Part shown: piece by piece, positions 54,064-62,980 of the stretch | Layout of the letters: each line of letters starts with the position of its first letter | Position numbering within the stretch: position 1 is the stretch's first letter | DNA from: Vicinamibacterales bacterium | Lineage (GTDB): Bacteria > Acidobacteriota > Vicinamibacteria > Vicinamibacterales > JAKQTR01 | Reading direction: 5' to 3' | Length of the DNA: 64,000 bases | Assembly: GCA_025456345.1 (NCBI GenBank) | Contig: JALOKU010000004.1 | Span: forward strand, 57,100 to 121,099 | Program-made: the position numbers and the translations under genes | Notes under the pieces: generated by a model | What the model was told of the DNA's origin: nothing | Seen by the model: only the letters and a program-made list of their open reading frames with translations | The model's database searches: none

Positions 54064-56397
54064 CTACCTGGCTGGAGCTGCGGGCCGCAGGCGGGCAATG
54101 CGGTCTGCGATTTGCTGGAGGCTTGCCGGGCCCTCGTCGCCGTCGCCCGCGTCGGCCGCCTTGAAGCGGTACGTTCTGGCCTGGGACTTCACGGTCAGTT
54201 CGTCACCGGAGACGGCAGAGAGAAACTCGCCGTACCTGAAGAAGAACGCGTCCTTGGCCTTGTCGTCTTCCTTGTCGGGAACGAACGCGACACCGACGGA
54301 TGACACCGTCAACTGCCCGCGGCACCCCCCCAGCGCGTGCCTGTGAACGATGGGGAAGGAGTACTCGACCGGCTTCGCGGCCGATCGGACGGCCTTCGCC
54401 GCAGGTGCCGCTGCCCGTGTGCGTTCGGAGCCTGAGGTCACGCCTGGCGCGGAGATCGCGGGCCGCGGAGTGCTGGCGGCCGGCGGTGCCGGGTCCGCCT
54501 GCTCGACAGGCGGGCGCGACGAGGGTCCGCGCTGAGGCGGAGGCTGGCTGGCGAAGCGGTTCACGACGCCAGAGAGTGCCACCGTGATCACGGCCGCTGC
54601 GGACACGTAGAGTGCCCAGGACATGCGCGGCCGCCTGCTGGCGGGTTCGAAGATCAGCCCGCGCGCGTCGGGAGCTGCGCCCGGTGCCGGTTCTGCCACG
54701 CCCTCCATGCCCGGGGCAGGCGCGAAACCGGTCGCCAGTATCTCCGCCGCGCGCCCGCCGTCGACGGGTTTGGAGAAGAAGTAGCCCTGCACGTACTCGG
54801 CCCCGAGTGCACGAACCCGGGCCAGCTGGCCCTCGGTTTCGACGCCCTCCACGATCACGACGAGACCGAGCTGGTGGGCGAGGGTGGTGACGGCGCCGAC
54901 AATGTCCCGGACGTCGTTCCTCGTTTCCATCGCACGGACAAAAGACGCATCGAGCTTGAGCTTGTCCGCGGGAAACTGGTGCAGGTAAGCGAGCGATGAC
55001 TGGCCCGTGCCGAAGTCGTCGAGGGCGACGCTCGCGCCCATGGCGCGCAACTGCATCAGCTGTCCCCTGACGGCGGCGGGATTTTCCATCGCCACGCCCT
55101 CGGTCAACTCCACCACGAGACATCGGGCCGGGACGCCCGCGTCTCTCAGGGCGTCAGCGACATCCTCAATGAGCGAGGGGTGGTTGAACTGCGGGGCGGA
55201 CAGATTCACCGACACCCAGGCGTCCCCGGCGTCCGGGAGGCTCGATCTCCACGCCTTCAGCTGGAGGCACGCCTCGCGGAGGATCCACCGGCCCAGCGGG
55301 ACGATGAAGCCGGTGTTCTCGGCAAGCGGGATGAACTCGGCTGGGCAGATGAGACCCCGGCTCGGGTGCCGCCACCGGACCAGCGCCTCGAATCCAGCCA
55401 CGCGATTTGTGGCGAGGGAGACCACCGGCTGGAAGTGGAGCACGAACTCGCCCCTGTCGAGCGCGTCCGTGAAGTCGGTGTCCATCTGGAGTCCGGTCTG
55501 CGCCGATTGCAGAATGGCGGTGTCGAAGACCTCGCATCGGGCCCGGCCGAGCATCCTGGCTCTGTGGAGGGCCGTGCCGGCATCGCGCATGACGTCCTCG
55601 GCCTGCGAGTAGCCGGTGGCGCTGACGGCAATGCCGACGCTGGCTGAGAGCAGGACTTCGCTGCCGCCGACCCTGAACGGCGACAACACCTCGCCGAGCA
55701 CACGATCAGCCACCACCCTCGCGTGGCCGACCTCCGCGAGGCCGTCGAGCAGAACGGCGAACTCGTCTCCACCCAGGCGCGCGACGAGGTGGTCGCGGCA
55801 GAGGCCGGCGCCGCCCTCGCCGGCACGCAGGCAGGTCTCCAGCCGCCGGGCGGCCGCGGTCAGCAGCGGGTCGGACGTGCCCGCGCCCCCATCGTCCTTG
55901 TGCGGCTCGGTCCGGCCGAGGTCGACGAGGAGCACCGCGAAGTGGTGCGCCGGGAACCGTCTGGCACGATCGATCGCGCGCGCCAGGTGATCCATGAGGA
56001 GCACCCGGTTGGGAAGGCCGGTCAGCGCGTCGGCCACCTTCTCCGCGGTGACGTCGGAATGGCAACCCATGACCCGGACGGCACGACCGCTTTCGTTCCG
56101 GACGACCACGCCGTGGCACGACGTCCAGCGGTAGGTCCCGTCGCGGTGCAGCAGCCGGTGGGGGACGTCGAACTCCGAGGTGCCTCCCTCGAGATGCGCG
56201 TCGATCTGGCGCCGGACTTCGGCGGCGTCGTCGGGGTGGACACGCGCGAGCCAGTCTTCAGGCGAGTTTCCAACGAGGTGCTCATGGCTGCCGACCATGG
56301 AGATCCAGCGGGGCGAGAAGTGGATGCGGTTGGTGGCGAGGTTCCACTCCCAGAGCCCGGCGTGATCACCGCGAGCGGCGAGAAGTCGAGGGTTCAT
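54064..56397 (-). CDS. PAS-GGDEF-EAL protein with C-terminal TM and extra domain
   Basis: 777 residues. PAS domain about 20-125 (LWEWNLATNRIHFSPRW), GGDEF about 126-300, EAL about 320-580, then a transmembrane helix at about 592-612 (MSWALYVSAAAVITVALSG), a Pro/Ala linker and a C-terminal beta domain (about 670-765; HRHALGGCRGQLTVSSVG, YRFKAADAG). EAL is intact (EAL, NLSAPQF, LDDFGTG, VEGVET), so c-di-GMP hydrolysis is expected. GGDEF keeps its signature (RLGGDEF) but the DxxxFKxIND and HxxGD parts are degraded and no I-site is present. There is no N-terminal signal, so the catalytic part is cytoplasmic. The last domain is unusual after EAL. Confidence 0.85.
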   Translation of the reverse strand: MNPRLLAARGDHAGLWEWNLATNRIHFSPRWISMVGSHEHLVGNSPEDWLARVHPDDAAEVRRQIDAHLEGGTSEFDVPHRLLHRDGTYRWTSCHGVVVRNESGRAVRVMGCHSDVTAEKVADALTGLPNRVLLMDHLARAIDRARRFPAHHFAVLLVDLGRTEPHKDDGGAGTSDPLLTAAARRLETCLRAGEGGAGLCRDHLVARLGGDEFAVLLDGLAEVGHARVVADRVLGEVLSPFRVGGSEVLLSASVGIAVSATGYSQAEDVMRDAGTALHRARMLGRARCEVFDTAILQSAQTGLQMDTDFTDALDRGEFVLHFQPVVSLATNRVAGFEALVRWRHPSRGLICPAEFIPLAENTGFIVPLGRWILREACLQLKAWRSSLPDAGDAWVSVNLSAPQFNHPSLIEDVADALRDAGVPARCLVVELTEGVAMENPAAVRGQLMQLRAMGASVALDDFGTGQSSLAYLHQFPADKLKLDASFVRAMETRNDVRDIVGAVTTLAHQLGLVVIVEGVETEGQLARVRALGAEYVQGYFFSKPVDGGRAAEILATGFAPAPGMEGVAEPAPGAAPDARGLIFEPASRRPRMSWALYVSAAAVITVALSGVVNRFASQPPPQRGPSSRPPVEQADPAPPAASTPRPAISAPGVTSGSERTRAAAPAAKAVRSAAKPVEYSFPIVHRHALGGCRGQLTVSSVGVAFVPDKEDDKAKDAFFFRYGEFLSAVSGDELTVKSQARTYRFKAADAGDGDEGPASLQQIADRIARLRPAAPAR

Positions 56398-56508
56398 CGG
56401 CGTTCCAGCTGCGGGCGCACTTCAGGTCTCTTTGTGGGATAATCGGCCGCGTCGTCGCAGGGAACTAGGGTTGGAGTTGTCCGCCCGCCACCACCCGGAG
56501 GTATTCCG

Positions 56509-57306
56509 ATGAAACGCCGTGCATTCCTGAGAACCTCGTCGCTCGCCGGTGGAGCCGTGCTGTCGTCGTGGGCCGGGGGCGAAGCGCTGGCCCAGGAGGC
56601 CTCGACGCGCGAGTTCTACGAGCTGCGGACGTACGAGATGCCGACGGGCAACCGGAAGGCGGTGCTGAACGAGTATCTCGAGAAGGCCTTCATTCCGGCG
56701 CTGAACCGCCTTGGCAGCAGGCCGGTGGGTGTGTTCTCGGTCCTGTCGGGCAGCAACGCGCTCAACCTGTTCGTGCTCGTGCCGCATGCCAGCCTCGAGA
56801 GCTTCCTCGCGGTCCCTGGCAAGCTCGCCGCCAACGCCGAGTATCTGAAGGCCGCCGCCGCGTATCTGTCCACGACCATCGACAACCCGGCCTACACGCG
56901 ATATGAGTCGACGCTGCTGTGGGCATTCAAGAACCTGCCGAGGGTCCGGGTGCCCGCCGAGACGGCGGGCAACAAGCCTCGCATCTTCGAGCTGCGCATC
57001 TACGAGAGCCACAACGAACCGACCGCCCTCAAGAAGATCGAGATGTTCAACGAAGGCGGCGAGATCGCCATCTTCGACAAAGTCGGCTTGCGATCGGTCT
57101 TCTTCGGTCAGACGCTCATCGGCCAGCGCCAGCCCAACCTCGTCTACATGACCGTCCACCAGGACATGGTGGCGCGCGAGAAAACCTGGGACGACTTCCG
57201 CAACTCGCCCGACTGGAAGGCGCTGAGCTCGAATCCTGTCTACGCGAATACCGTGTCGGCGACGACGGTGATGTTCCTGCGACCGGCGGCGTATTCACAG
57301 ATTTGA
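56509..57306 (+). CDS. Tat-exported NIPSNAP-family protein
   Basis: 265 residues. The start KRRAFLRTSSLAGGAVLSS with a cleavage site after EALA is a twin-arginine signal. The rest has two tandem NIPSNAP-like ferredoxin-fold units: FYELRTYEMPTGNRKAVLNEYL and FELRIYESHNEPTALKKIEMFN. NIPSNAP members lack a known catalytic mechanism; secreted ones often sit in sugar-utilisation loci of Acidobacteria. GGAGG lies eight bases before the ATG, and a GATAAT box about 65 bases upstream. It is seven bases upstream of the rhamnosidase, so probably one operon. Confidence 0.85.
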   Translation: MKRRAFLRTSSLAGGAVLSSWAGGEALAQEASTREFYELRTYEMPTGNRKAVLNEYLEKAFIPALNRLGSRPVGVFSVLSGSNALNLFVLVPHASLESFLAVPGKLAANAEYLKAAAAYLSTTIDNPAYTRYESTLLWAFKNLPRVRVPAETAGNKPRIFELRIYESHNEPTALKKIEMFNEGGEIAIFDKVGLRSVFFGQTLIGQRQPNLVYMTVHQDMVAREKTWDDFRNSPDWKALSSNPVYANTVSATTVMFLRPAAYSQI

Positions 57307-57313
57307 GGACGTC

Positions 57314-60094
57314 ATGACCACCCTGCATCGGATCGGGTTCGCGATGACTCTGCTCCTGTGCGGGCCGGCCGCGGCGTCGCCCGCCCAGCCGGCGCCGCCG
57401 CCGGCCGCGGCCCCGATCGCGGTCGTGGAACTGCGGACGGAATACGCGGCGAATCCGCTCGGCATCGACGTTGGCGAGCCGCGCCTCAGCTGGCAGATCC
57501 GTTCGGCCGCGCGAGGCGTGGTGCAGACCGCCTACCAGCTTCAGGTTGCCGCCAGCGAGGCCGCGCTTCGTCGCGGCAAGGGCCTCGCCTGGGACTCGGG
57601 CGCCGTGAAGTCGGGGGAGTCGGCCGGCGTCCCCTACGCGGGCGCTGCGCTGCGTTCAGGCCAGCGGTACCTCTGGCGCGTCCGCGTGTGGGACGGCGCC
57701 GGGACGCCGTCAGGCTGGAGCGAACCGGCGTCCTGGGAGATGGGCCTGCTGCAGCCTTCTGAGTGGAAAGCGAGCTGGATCGAGCCGGGTCTTCCGGAGG
57801 ACCCCAGGACTTCTGGCCCCTCGCCGATGCTGCGACGCGACTTCGCGGTGAAGGGCGACGTCGAACGCGCCCGCGCCTACGTGACGAGCCACGGCCTCTA
57901 CGAGATGGCCATCAACGGCCAGCGCGTCGGTGATGCCGTCCTCACCCCGGGGTGGACCAGCTACAACAAGCGCCTGCAGTATCAGACGTATGACGTCACC
58001 GCGCTGCTGAAGAAGGGCGCAAACGCGATCGGTGTCACGCTGGGCAACGGCTGGTACCGCGGGTACCTCGCCTGGGGCGACAAGCGGAACATCTACGGCG
58101 GGCGCCTCGGCCTGCTGGCGCAGATTGTCATCACCTACAGGGGTGGGCAGCAGGAAGTGCTGGGGACTGACGCGACGTGGAGAGCGTCGACCGGACCGAT
58201 CCTGATGTCCGAGATCTATCACGGCGAAACGTACGATGCCCGGCTGGAGCGGGCGGGGTGGTCGTCGCCGGGCTACGCCGACCGCGACTGGACGGCGGTG
58301 AGCGTGGTGGAGCACCGCAAGGACCATCTCGTGGCGCCGGCCGGTCCGCCCGTACGCCGGACGGGCGAGATCAGGCCAGTCACGATCCTCAAGACGCCTG
58401 CGGGCGACACCGTCGTCGACATGGGACAGAACATGGTCGGCTGGGTGCGCATCAAGACCGAGGGGCCGGCGGGAACGACCATCACGCTTCGGCATGCCGA
58501 AGTGCTCGACAAGCAGGGCAACTTCTACATCGAGAACCTCCGGGCCGCGAAACAGACCGTGCGCTACGTTCTCAAGGGCGGCGGGCCGGAGACCTACGAG
58601 CCGCACTTCACGTTCCAGGGCTTTCGCTACGTCGCCGTGGAGGGATACCCGGGGCCGCTCACGCTCGACAGCCTGACCGGCATCGTCGTGCACTCGGACA
58701 TGACGCCCGCGAGCACGTTCGAGACGTCGAAGCCGCTCGTCAACCAGCTCCAGCACAACATCGTCTGGGGGCAGAAGGGCAACTTCGTCGACGTGCCGAC
58801 CGATTGCCCGCAGCGGGATGAGCGGCTGGGGTGGATGGGCGATGCGCAGGTGTTCGCGCCGACGGCCGCGTTCAACATGGACGTCGCGGGCTTCTTCACC
58901 AAGTGGCTGCGCGACGTGGCGGCCGACCAGCTGGAGACCGGCAGCGTGCCGCACGTCATCCCCGACGTGCTCAGCGAGCCGGGCAAACCGCAGGCCGGCT
59001 CCGCCGCGTGGGCCGACGCGGCCGTGATCATTCCGTGGACGATGTACCTCAGCTACGGAGATCGTCGCATCCTCGAGACGCAATATCCGAGCATGGTGGC
59101 CTGGGTCGAGTACATGAGGCGGCGCGCCGGAGACGATTTCCTCTGGAGCGAGGACTTCACGTTCGGCGACTGGCTCGCGTTCGCCAGCACGGCGTCCGAT
59201 TATCCGGGTGCCACGACGGGCAAGGATCTCATCGCGACGGCGATGTACGCCCATTCGACCGATCTCCTGCAGCGGACCGCGCGCGTGCTGGAAAAGGCAG
59301 AGGATGCGGCGAAGTATGGCGCGCTGCTCGACCGGATCAAGGCGGCGTTTCAGCGCGAGTTCGTCACGGCGACGGGCCGCGTGGGAGAGAACACGCAAAC
59401 GGCGTACGCGGTGGCGTTGCAGTTCGATCTGCTGCCCGAGCCGATGCGCGCGGCGGCCGCCGGCCGGCTGGCGCGGGACATCCGGCAGCGCAAGCACCTC
59501 ACGACCGGGTTTGTCGGCACGCCGTACCTGTGCCACGTGCTGAGCCGCTACGGCTATCTCGATGACGCGTACCTCCTCCTCAATCGCGAGCAGTACCCGT
59601 CGTGGCTGTATCCGGTCAAGCAGGGCGCCACGACGATCTGGGAGCGTTGGGACGGCCTGAAGCCGGACGGCACCTTCCAGGACAAGGGCATGAACTCCTT
59701 CAACCACTACGCCTACGGTGCCATCGGCGAGTGGATGTACCGCGTCATGGCGGGGATCGAGATCGACCCGGCGGCCCCCGGCTACAAGCACGCGCTGATC
59801 CAGCCTCGGCCCGGCGGTGGATTCACCAGCGTCAGCGCGTCGCACGCCACGCCCTACGGCCGCGTGAGTTCCGCCTGGAAGATGGACGGGAGCGCGTTCG
59901 AACTCGCCGTCGAGATTCCGTCGAACACCACCGCCACGATCCGTCTGCCGGGAGCACGCCTCGCCGACGTGAGGGAGGGCGGACTGGCGCTCTCGGCGGC
60001 GGCGGGCCTCTCGTCTCCGCGCCAGGATGGCGCCGACGTGGTAGTCGAGGCGGGATCCGGGCTGTACCGTTTCGCATACACCCCGGCGAAGTAG
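57314..60094 (+). CDS. Alpha-L-rhamnosidase, GH78
   Basis: 926 residues with a signal peptide (ending AAASPAQP). Domains in order: an N-terminal fibronectin-like module (LRTEYAANPLGIDVGEPRLSW), a Bac_rhamnosid_N jelly roll (RARAYVTSHGLYEMAINGQRVGD, a family landmark), a second beta domain, and the (alpha/alpha)6 barrel starting near NFVDVPTDCPQRDERLGWMGD, which carries the acidic catalytic residues, followed by a C-terminal beta domain. It would release terminal L-rhamnose from plant or microbial polysaccharides in the periplasm or outside. Seven bases after the NIPSNAP gene. No transporter or other glycan gene accompanies it. Confidence 0.93.
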   Translation: MTTLHRIGFAMTLLLCGPAAASPAQPAPPPAAAPIAVVELRTEYAANPLGIDVGEPRLSWQIRSAARGVVQTAYQLQVAASEAALRRGKGLAWDSGAVKSGESAGVPYAGAALRSGQRYLWRVRVWDGAGTPSGWSEPASWEMGLLQPSEWKASWIEPGLPEDPRTSGPSPMLRRDFAVKGDVERARAYVTSHGLYEMAINGQRVGDAVLTPGWTSYNKRLQYQTYDVTALLKKGANAIGVTLGNGWYRGYLAWGDKRNIYGGRLGLLAQIVITYRGGQQEVLGTDATWRASTGPILMSEIYHGETYDARLERAGWSSPGYADRDWTAVSVVEHRKDHLVAPAGPPVRRTGEIRPVTILKTPAGDTVVDMGQNMVGWVRIKTEGPAGTTITLRHAEVLDKQGNFYIENLRAAKQTVRYVLKGGGPETYEPHFTFQGFRYVAVEGYPGPLTLDSLTGIVVHSDMTPASTFETSKPLVNQLQHNIVWGQKGNFVDVPTDCPQRDERLGWMGDAQVFAPTAAFNMDVAGFFTKWLRDVAADQLETGSVPHVIPDVLSEPGKPQAGSAAWADAAVIIPWTMYLSYGDRRILETQYPSMVAWVEYMRRRAGDDFLWSEDFTFGDWLAFASTASDYPGATTGKDLIATAMYAHSTDLLQRTARVLEKAEDAAKYGALLDRIKAAFQREFVTATGRVGENTQTAYAVALQFDLLPEPMRAAAAGRLARDIRQRKHLTTGFVGTPYLCHVLSRYGYLDDAYLLLNREQYPSWLYPVKQGATTIWERWDGLKPDGTFQDKGMNSFNHYAYGAIGEWMYRVMAGIEIDPAAPGYKHALIQPRPGGGFTSVSASHATPYGRVSSAWKMDGSAFELAVEIPSNTTATIRLPGARLADVREGGLALSAAAGLSSPRQDGADVVVEAGSGLYRFAYTPAK

Positions 60095-60108
60095 CGTCAG
60101 CCCGGTCC

Positions 60109-60121
60109 ATTCGTCACGAAT
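60109..60121. repeat. ATTCGT-C-ACGAAT palindrome
   Basis: A small perfect inverted repeat in the 173-base gap between the rhamnosidase and the membrane-fusion gene. It could be an operator or a random palindrome; there is nothing else to support it. Confidence 0.25.
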
Positions 60122-60267
60122 CTTTCACACTCCTGCTCCGAGGGTGTCGACGGTGCCGTCGTCTATACAGACAGAAGGCACCGGACGCCTGGCCTCCCGT
60201 TGCAGTTGGACCGCGACGGGCGATCCGGCCGCCGGGCCCCGCGCGCGCGGGGCGGGAGGGTGCGGCC

Positions 60268-61557
60268 ATGACACGCAAACGGACGATGATGTGGATGTTC
60301 GCCTCGGTTGGTCTCATCGCGACAGCGGGCGCGGGTGTTGCGACCAGGGCCTCGACGGCGGCGAAGCCGAAGGTGACCACCGTCGAGGTGACCAGGGGAG
60401 ACCTCGTGCAGGCGATCAGCGCGGCGGGATCGCTCGAGGCGGTGACGACCGTCAACGTCGGCAGCCAGGTCTCCGGCGTCGTGCAGACGCTGTTCGCCGA
60501 CTACAACGACATCGTCCGCAAGGGCCAGACGCTGGCCCGTCTCGATCCCTCGCTGTTTCGGACGCAGGTTGAACAGGCCGAGGCGAACCTCGTCCGGGCC
60601 GAGGCCGACGTCGATCGCCTGAAGGTGGCGCGGGATGCGGCCAGGCTCGCGCTGGACCGGACGACCCGGCTGGCCGGGAAGCAGCTGGTCGCGGCGGCGG
60701 ATCTCGAAACGGCGCAGGTGGCAGTGGCTTCTGCCGAGGCGCAGGTCAAGTCGGCCCAGGCCTCGGTTGCGCAGGCGAGCGCGAGCGTGAACCAGGCCAG
60801 GGTGAACCTCGAGCACACCATCATCACATCGCCGATCGACGGCATCGTCATTTCGCGCGCGGTGGATACGGGTCAGACGGTGGCCGCGAGCATGCAGGCG
60901 CCGACGCTGTTCATCCTGGCCGCGGACCTGACCAAGATGCACCTGAACGCGAGCATCGACGAGTCGGATGTCGGCCAGATCGAGGCCGGGCAGCCCGTCA
61001 CGTTCCGGGTCGAGGCGTACCCGAACGAGAGCTTTGCGGGACGCGTCGCCCAGGTGCGGCTGCAGGCGGTGGTGTCGCAGAACGTGGTCACCTACGCGGC
61101 CGTCATCGACGTCGAGAACCCGGAGCTGAAGCTGAAGCCCGGCATGACGGCGACGGTCACCGTCGAGGTGGCCCGCCGCGACGATGCGCTGACGGTGCCG
61201 GCGGCGGCCCTGCGGTTCAGACCGACGGCGGCCCTGCTCGCCAGCCTGGGCGGCGCCTCCGGCGGGCCCGCGCCGTCCTGCGCCGGCGTGGCCAACTGCG
61301 GCACCCTGTGGATCTATGACGGGACGGGCATCCGCGGCGTGGCCGTACAGACCGGCATTACGAACGGCACCGCCGTTGAGATCCTCGGCACGGCGGTGGA
61401 GGAGGGCGCGGCCGCGGTGAGCGCGGTCACGCTGCCGGCGGCATCCTCGACAACCGTGACCTCGGCGGCCTCCTCCCCGTCGACGTCGCGCAGCCCCCTC
61501 CTGGGCTCGTCGCCTCCGCCACCTCCCTCCGGCGGCATGGGCGGCCCGCCGAGGTAA
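60268..61557 (+). CDS. RND/MacA-type periplasmic adaptor (HlyD family)
   Basis: 429 residues from the ATG at 60268 with GGGAGGG seven bases upstream; the longer track ORF reads through the rhamnosidase. N-terminal anchor (MMWMFASVGLIATAGAGVA), a lipoyl half-motif GSQVSGVVQTLFADYNDIV, a long coiled coil (VEQAEANLVRAEADVDRLK), second lipoyl half TSPIDGIVISRAVDTGQ and a beta-barrel. Such proteins bridge inner-membrane exporters to outer-membrane channels. The C-terminus is a Ser/Pro/Gly-rich tail. The nearest relatives by pattern are MacA-like, but no ABC (MacB) or TolC gene is next to it. Confidence 0.88.
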   Translation: MTRKRTMMWMFASVGLIATAGAGVATRASTAAKPKVTTVEVTRGDLVQAISAAGSLEAVTTVNVGSQVSGVVQTLFADYNDIVRKGQTLARLDPSLFRTQVEQAEANLVRAEADVDRLKVARDAARLALDRTTRLAGKQLVAAADLETAQVAVASAEAQVKSAQASVAQASASVNQARVNLEHTIITSPIDGIVISRAVDTGQTVAASMQAPTLFILAADLTKMHLNASIDESDVGQIEAGQPVTFRVEAYPNESFAGRVAQVRLQAVVSQNVVTYAAVIDVENPELKLKPGMTATVTVEVARRDDALTVPAAALRFRPTAALLASLGGASGGPAPSCAGVANCGTLWIYDGTGIRGVAVQTGITNGTAVEILGTAVEEGAAAVSAVTLPAASSTTVTSAASSPSTSRSPLLGSSPPPPPSGGMGGPPR

Positions 61558-61632
61558 GGCGGGTGCGGGCGAGGCTTCTCGGGCGCAGGTGTGCCGCCGG
61601 GGAAGCCCGCGACCGTGTTAGACTCCGCTCCC

Positions 61633-62967
61633 ATGATCGGATTCCTCAAGTCCGCCCCGGCAATCGAGCGGCTGCCTGTTCACGAGATCGATCCCGAGTA
61701 CAAACGCCTCCGCCGTCAGGTGTTCGCGGGCATCTTCCTCGGCTACGCCGCGTACTACCTCGTTCGCAACAACCTGGCGATCGCCATCCCCGACATCCTG
61801 AAGGTCCACCCGGAGTACTCGAAGGCGGCGCTCGGTACGGCGCTCACGGGTTCGTCGCTCGCGTACGGCGTCTCAAAATTCCTGATGGGATCGATCTCGG
61901 ACCGGAGCAATCCGCGGTACTTCCTCCCCCTCGGCCTCCTGCTGTCCGCGTCGATCATCGCGGCGACCGGGCTGTTCAAGGGCATCTTCGCCTCGCTCAC
62001 GCTGCTCCTGGTGCTTCAGACCCTCAACGGGTGGGTGCAGGGCATGGGCTGGCCCGCGTGCGGCAAGACCATGGTGCACTGGTTCAGCACGAATGAGCGC
62101 GGGACGGTCGTGTCGGTGTGGAACACCGCGCACAACGTCGGCGGCGGGCTTGTCTCGATGTTCGCGGGCCTTGGCGTCCTGATCTTCGCGGACTGGGGAG
62201 CGACGTTCTACTTCAACGCGATTGTGGCCGCCGGCGTAGCGCTGCTCGCGCTGGTCCTGTTGCGTGATACGCCGCAATCGTGCGGGCTGCCGCCGATCGA
62301 GGAGCATCGCAACGACTACCCGCCCGCCTACAGCGAGGCCCACGAGCGCAACTTTACGTTCCGCCAGATCTTCCTGGAGCACGTCCTGAACAACAAGTAC
62401 CTCTGGGCGATCGCCGTGGCGAACGCCTTCATGTACTTCGTGCGCTACGGCGTCGTGAACTGGATTCCGACGTACCTGCAGATGCACAAGGGATTCTCGT
62501 TCCAGCAGTCGAACGTGGGCTGGACCCTGTACGAGTTCGCCGCGATCCCCGGGACCATCGCCTGCGGGTGGGTGTCGGACAAGGTCTTCAAGAGCCGCCG
62601 GGCGCCGGCGACGATTCTGTTCATGGGCCTGACCCTGGTGGCCGTCGTCGTGTACTGGCTGAATATCAACGGGCCGCTGTGGATCGACTATGTGGCGCTC
62701 ATCTCGATCGGCTTCCTGATCTACGGGCCGATCATGCTCATCGGACTCCACGCCCTGGACCTGGTTCCCAAGAAAGCCGCCGGGACAGCCGCCGGGTTCA
62801 CCGGTTTCTTCGGGTATGTGTTCGGCTCCGCCATCGCCGGGACGGGTGTGGGATGGATCGCCGACCACTGGGGCTGGAACGGCGTCTTCATCACGATGGT
62901 GGTGTGCTGCGTCCTGACGATCGTGTTCAGCGCGATGACCCTCGGCCACACCCAGACCCGGGTCTGA
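61633..62967 (+). CDS. glpT: Glycerol-3-phosphate:phosphate antiporter GlpT
   Basis: 444 residues, MFS, twelve helices. It follows E. coli GlpT closely from the start (IGFLKSAPAIERL), with YAAYYLVRNN carrying the first substrate arginine, QGMGWPACGKTMVHWFS, FVRYG with the second arginine, and YGPIMLIGLHALDL. It imports glycerol 3-phosphate in exchange for phosphate. The ATG at 61633 matches the homologues; the track's 61591 start is too long. An extended -10-like TGTTAGACT lies eight bases before the ATG. The last residues (TQTRV) and TGA come from the palindromic repeat. It converges with glpD, a logical partner. Confidence 0.95.
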   Translation: MIGFLKSAPAIERLPVHEIDPEYKRLRRQVFAGIFLGYAAYYLVRNNLAIAIPDILKVHPEYSKAALGTALTGSSLAYGVSKFLMGSISDRSNPRYFLPLGLLLSASIIAATGLFKGIFASLTLLLVLQTLNGWVQGMGWPACGKTMVHWFSTNERGTVVSVWNTAHNVGGGLVSMFAGLGVLIFADWGATFYFNAIVAAGVALLALVLLRDTPQSCGLPPIEEHRNDYPPAYSEAHERNFTFRQIFLEHVLNNKYLWAIAVANAFMYFVRYGVVNWIPTYLQMHKGFSFQQSNVGWTLYEFAAIPGTIACGWVSDKVFKSRRAPATILFMGLTLVAVVVYWLNINGPLWIDYVALISIGFLIYGPIMLIGLHALDLVPKKAAGTAAGFTGFFGYVFGSAIAGTGVGWIADHWGWNGVFITMVVCCVLTIVFSAMTLGHTQTRV

Positions 62968-62972
62968 CCCCG
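62953..62972. repeat. CAGACCCGGGTCTGACCCCG palindromic repeat, copy 2
   Basis: Exact 20-base match to 18315-18334 around the palindrome CAGACCCGGGTCTG. It overlaps the glpT stop codon and lies between the convergent glpT and glpD genes. Confidence 0.75.
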
Positions 62973-62980
62973 CCGTTACG

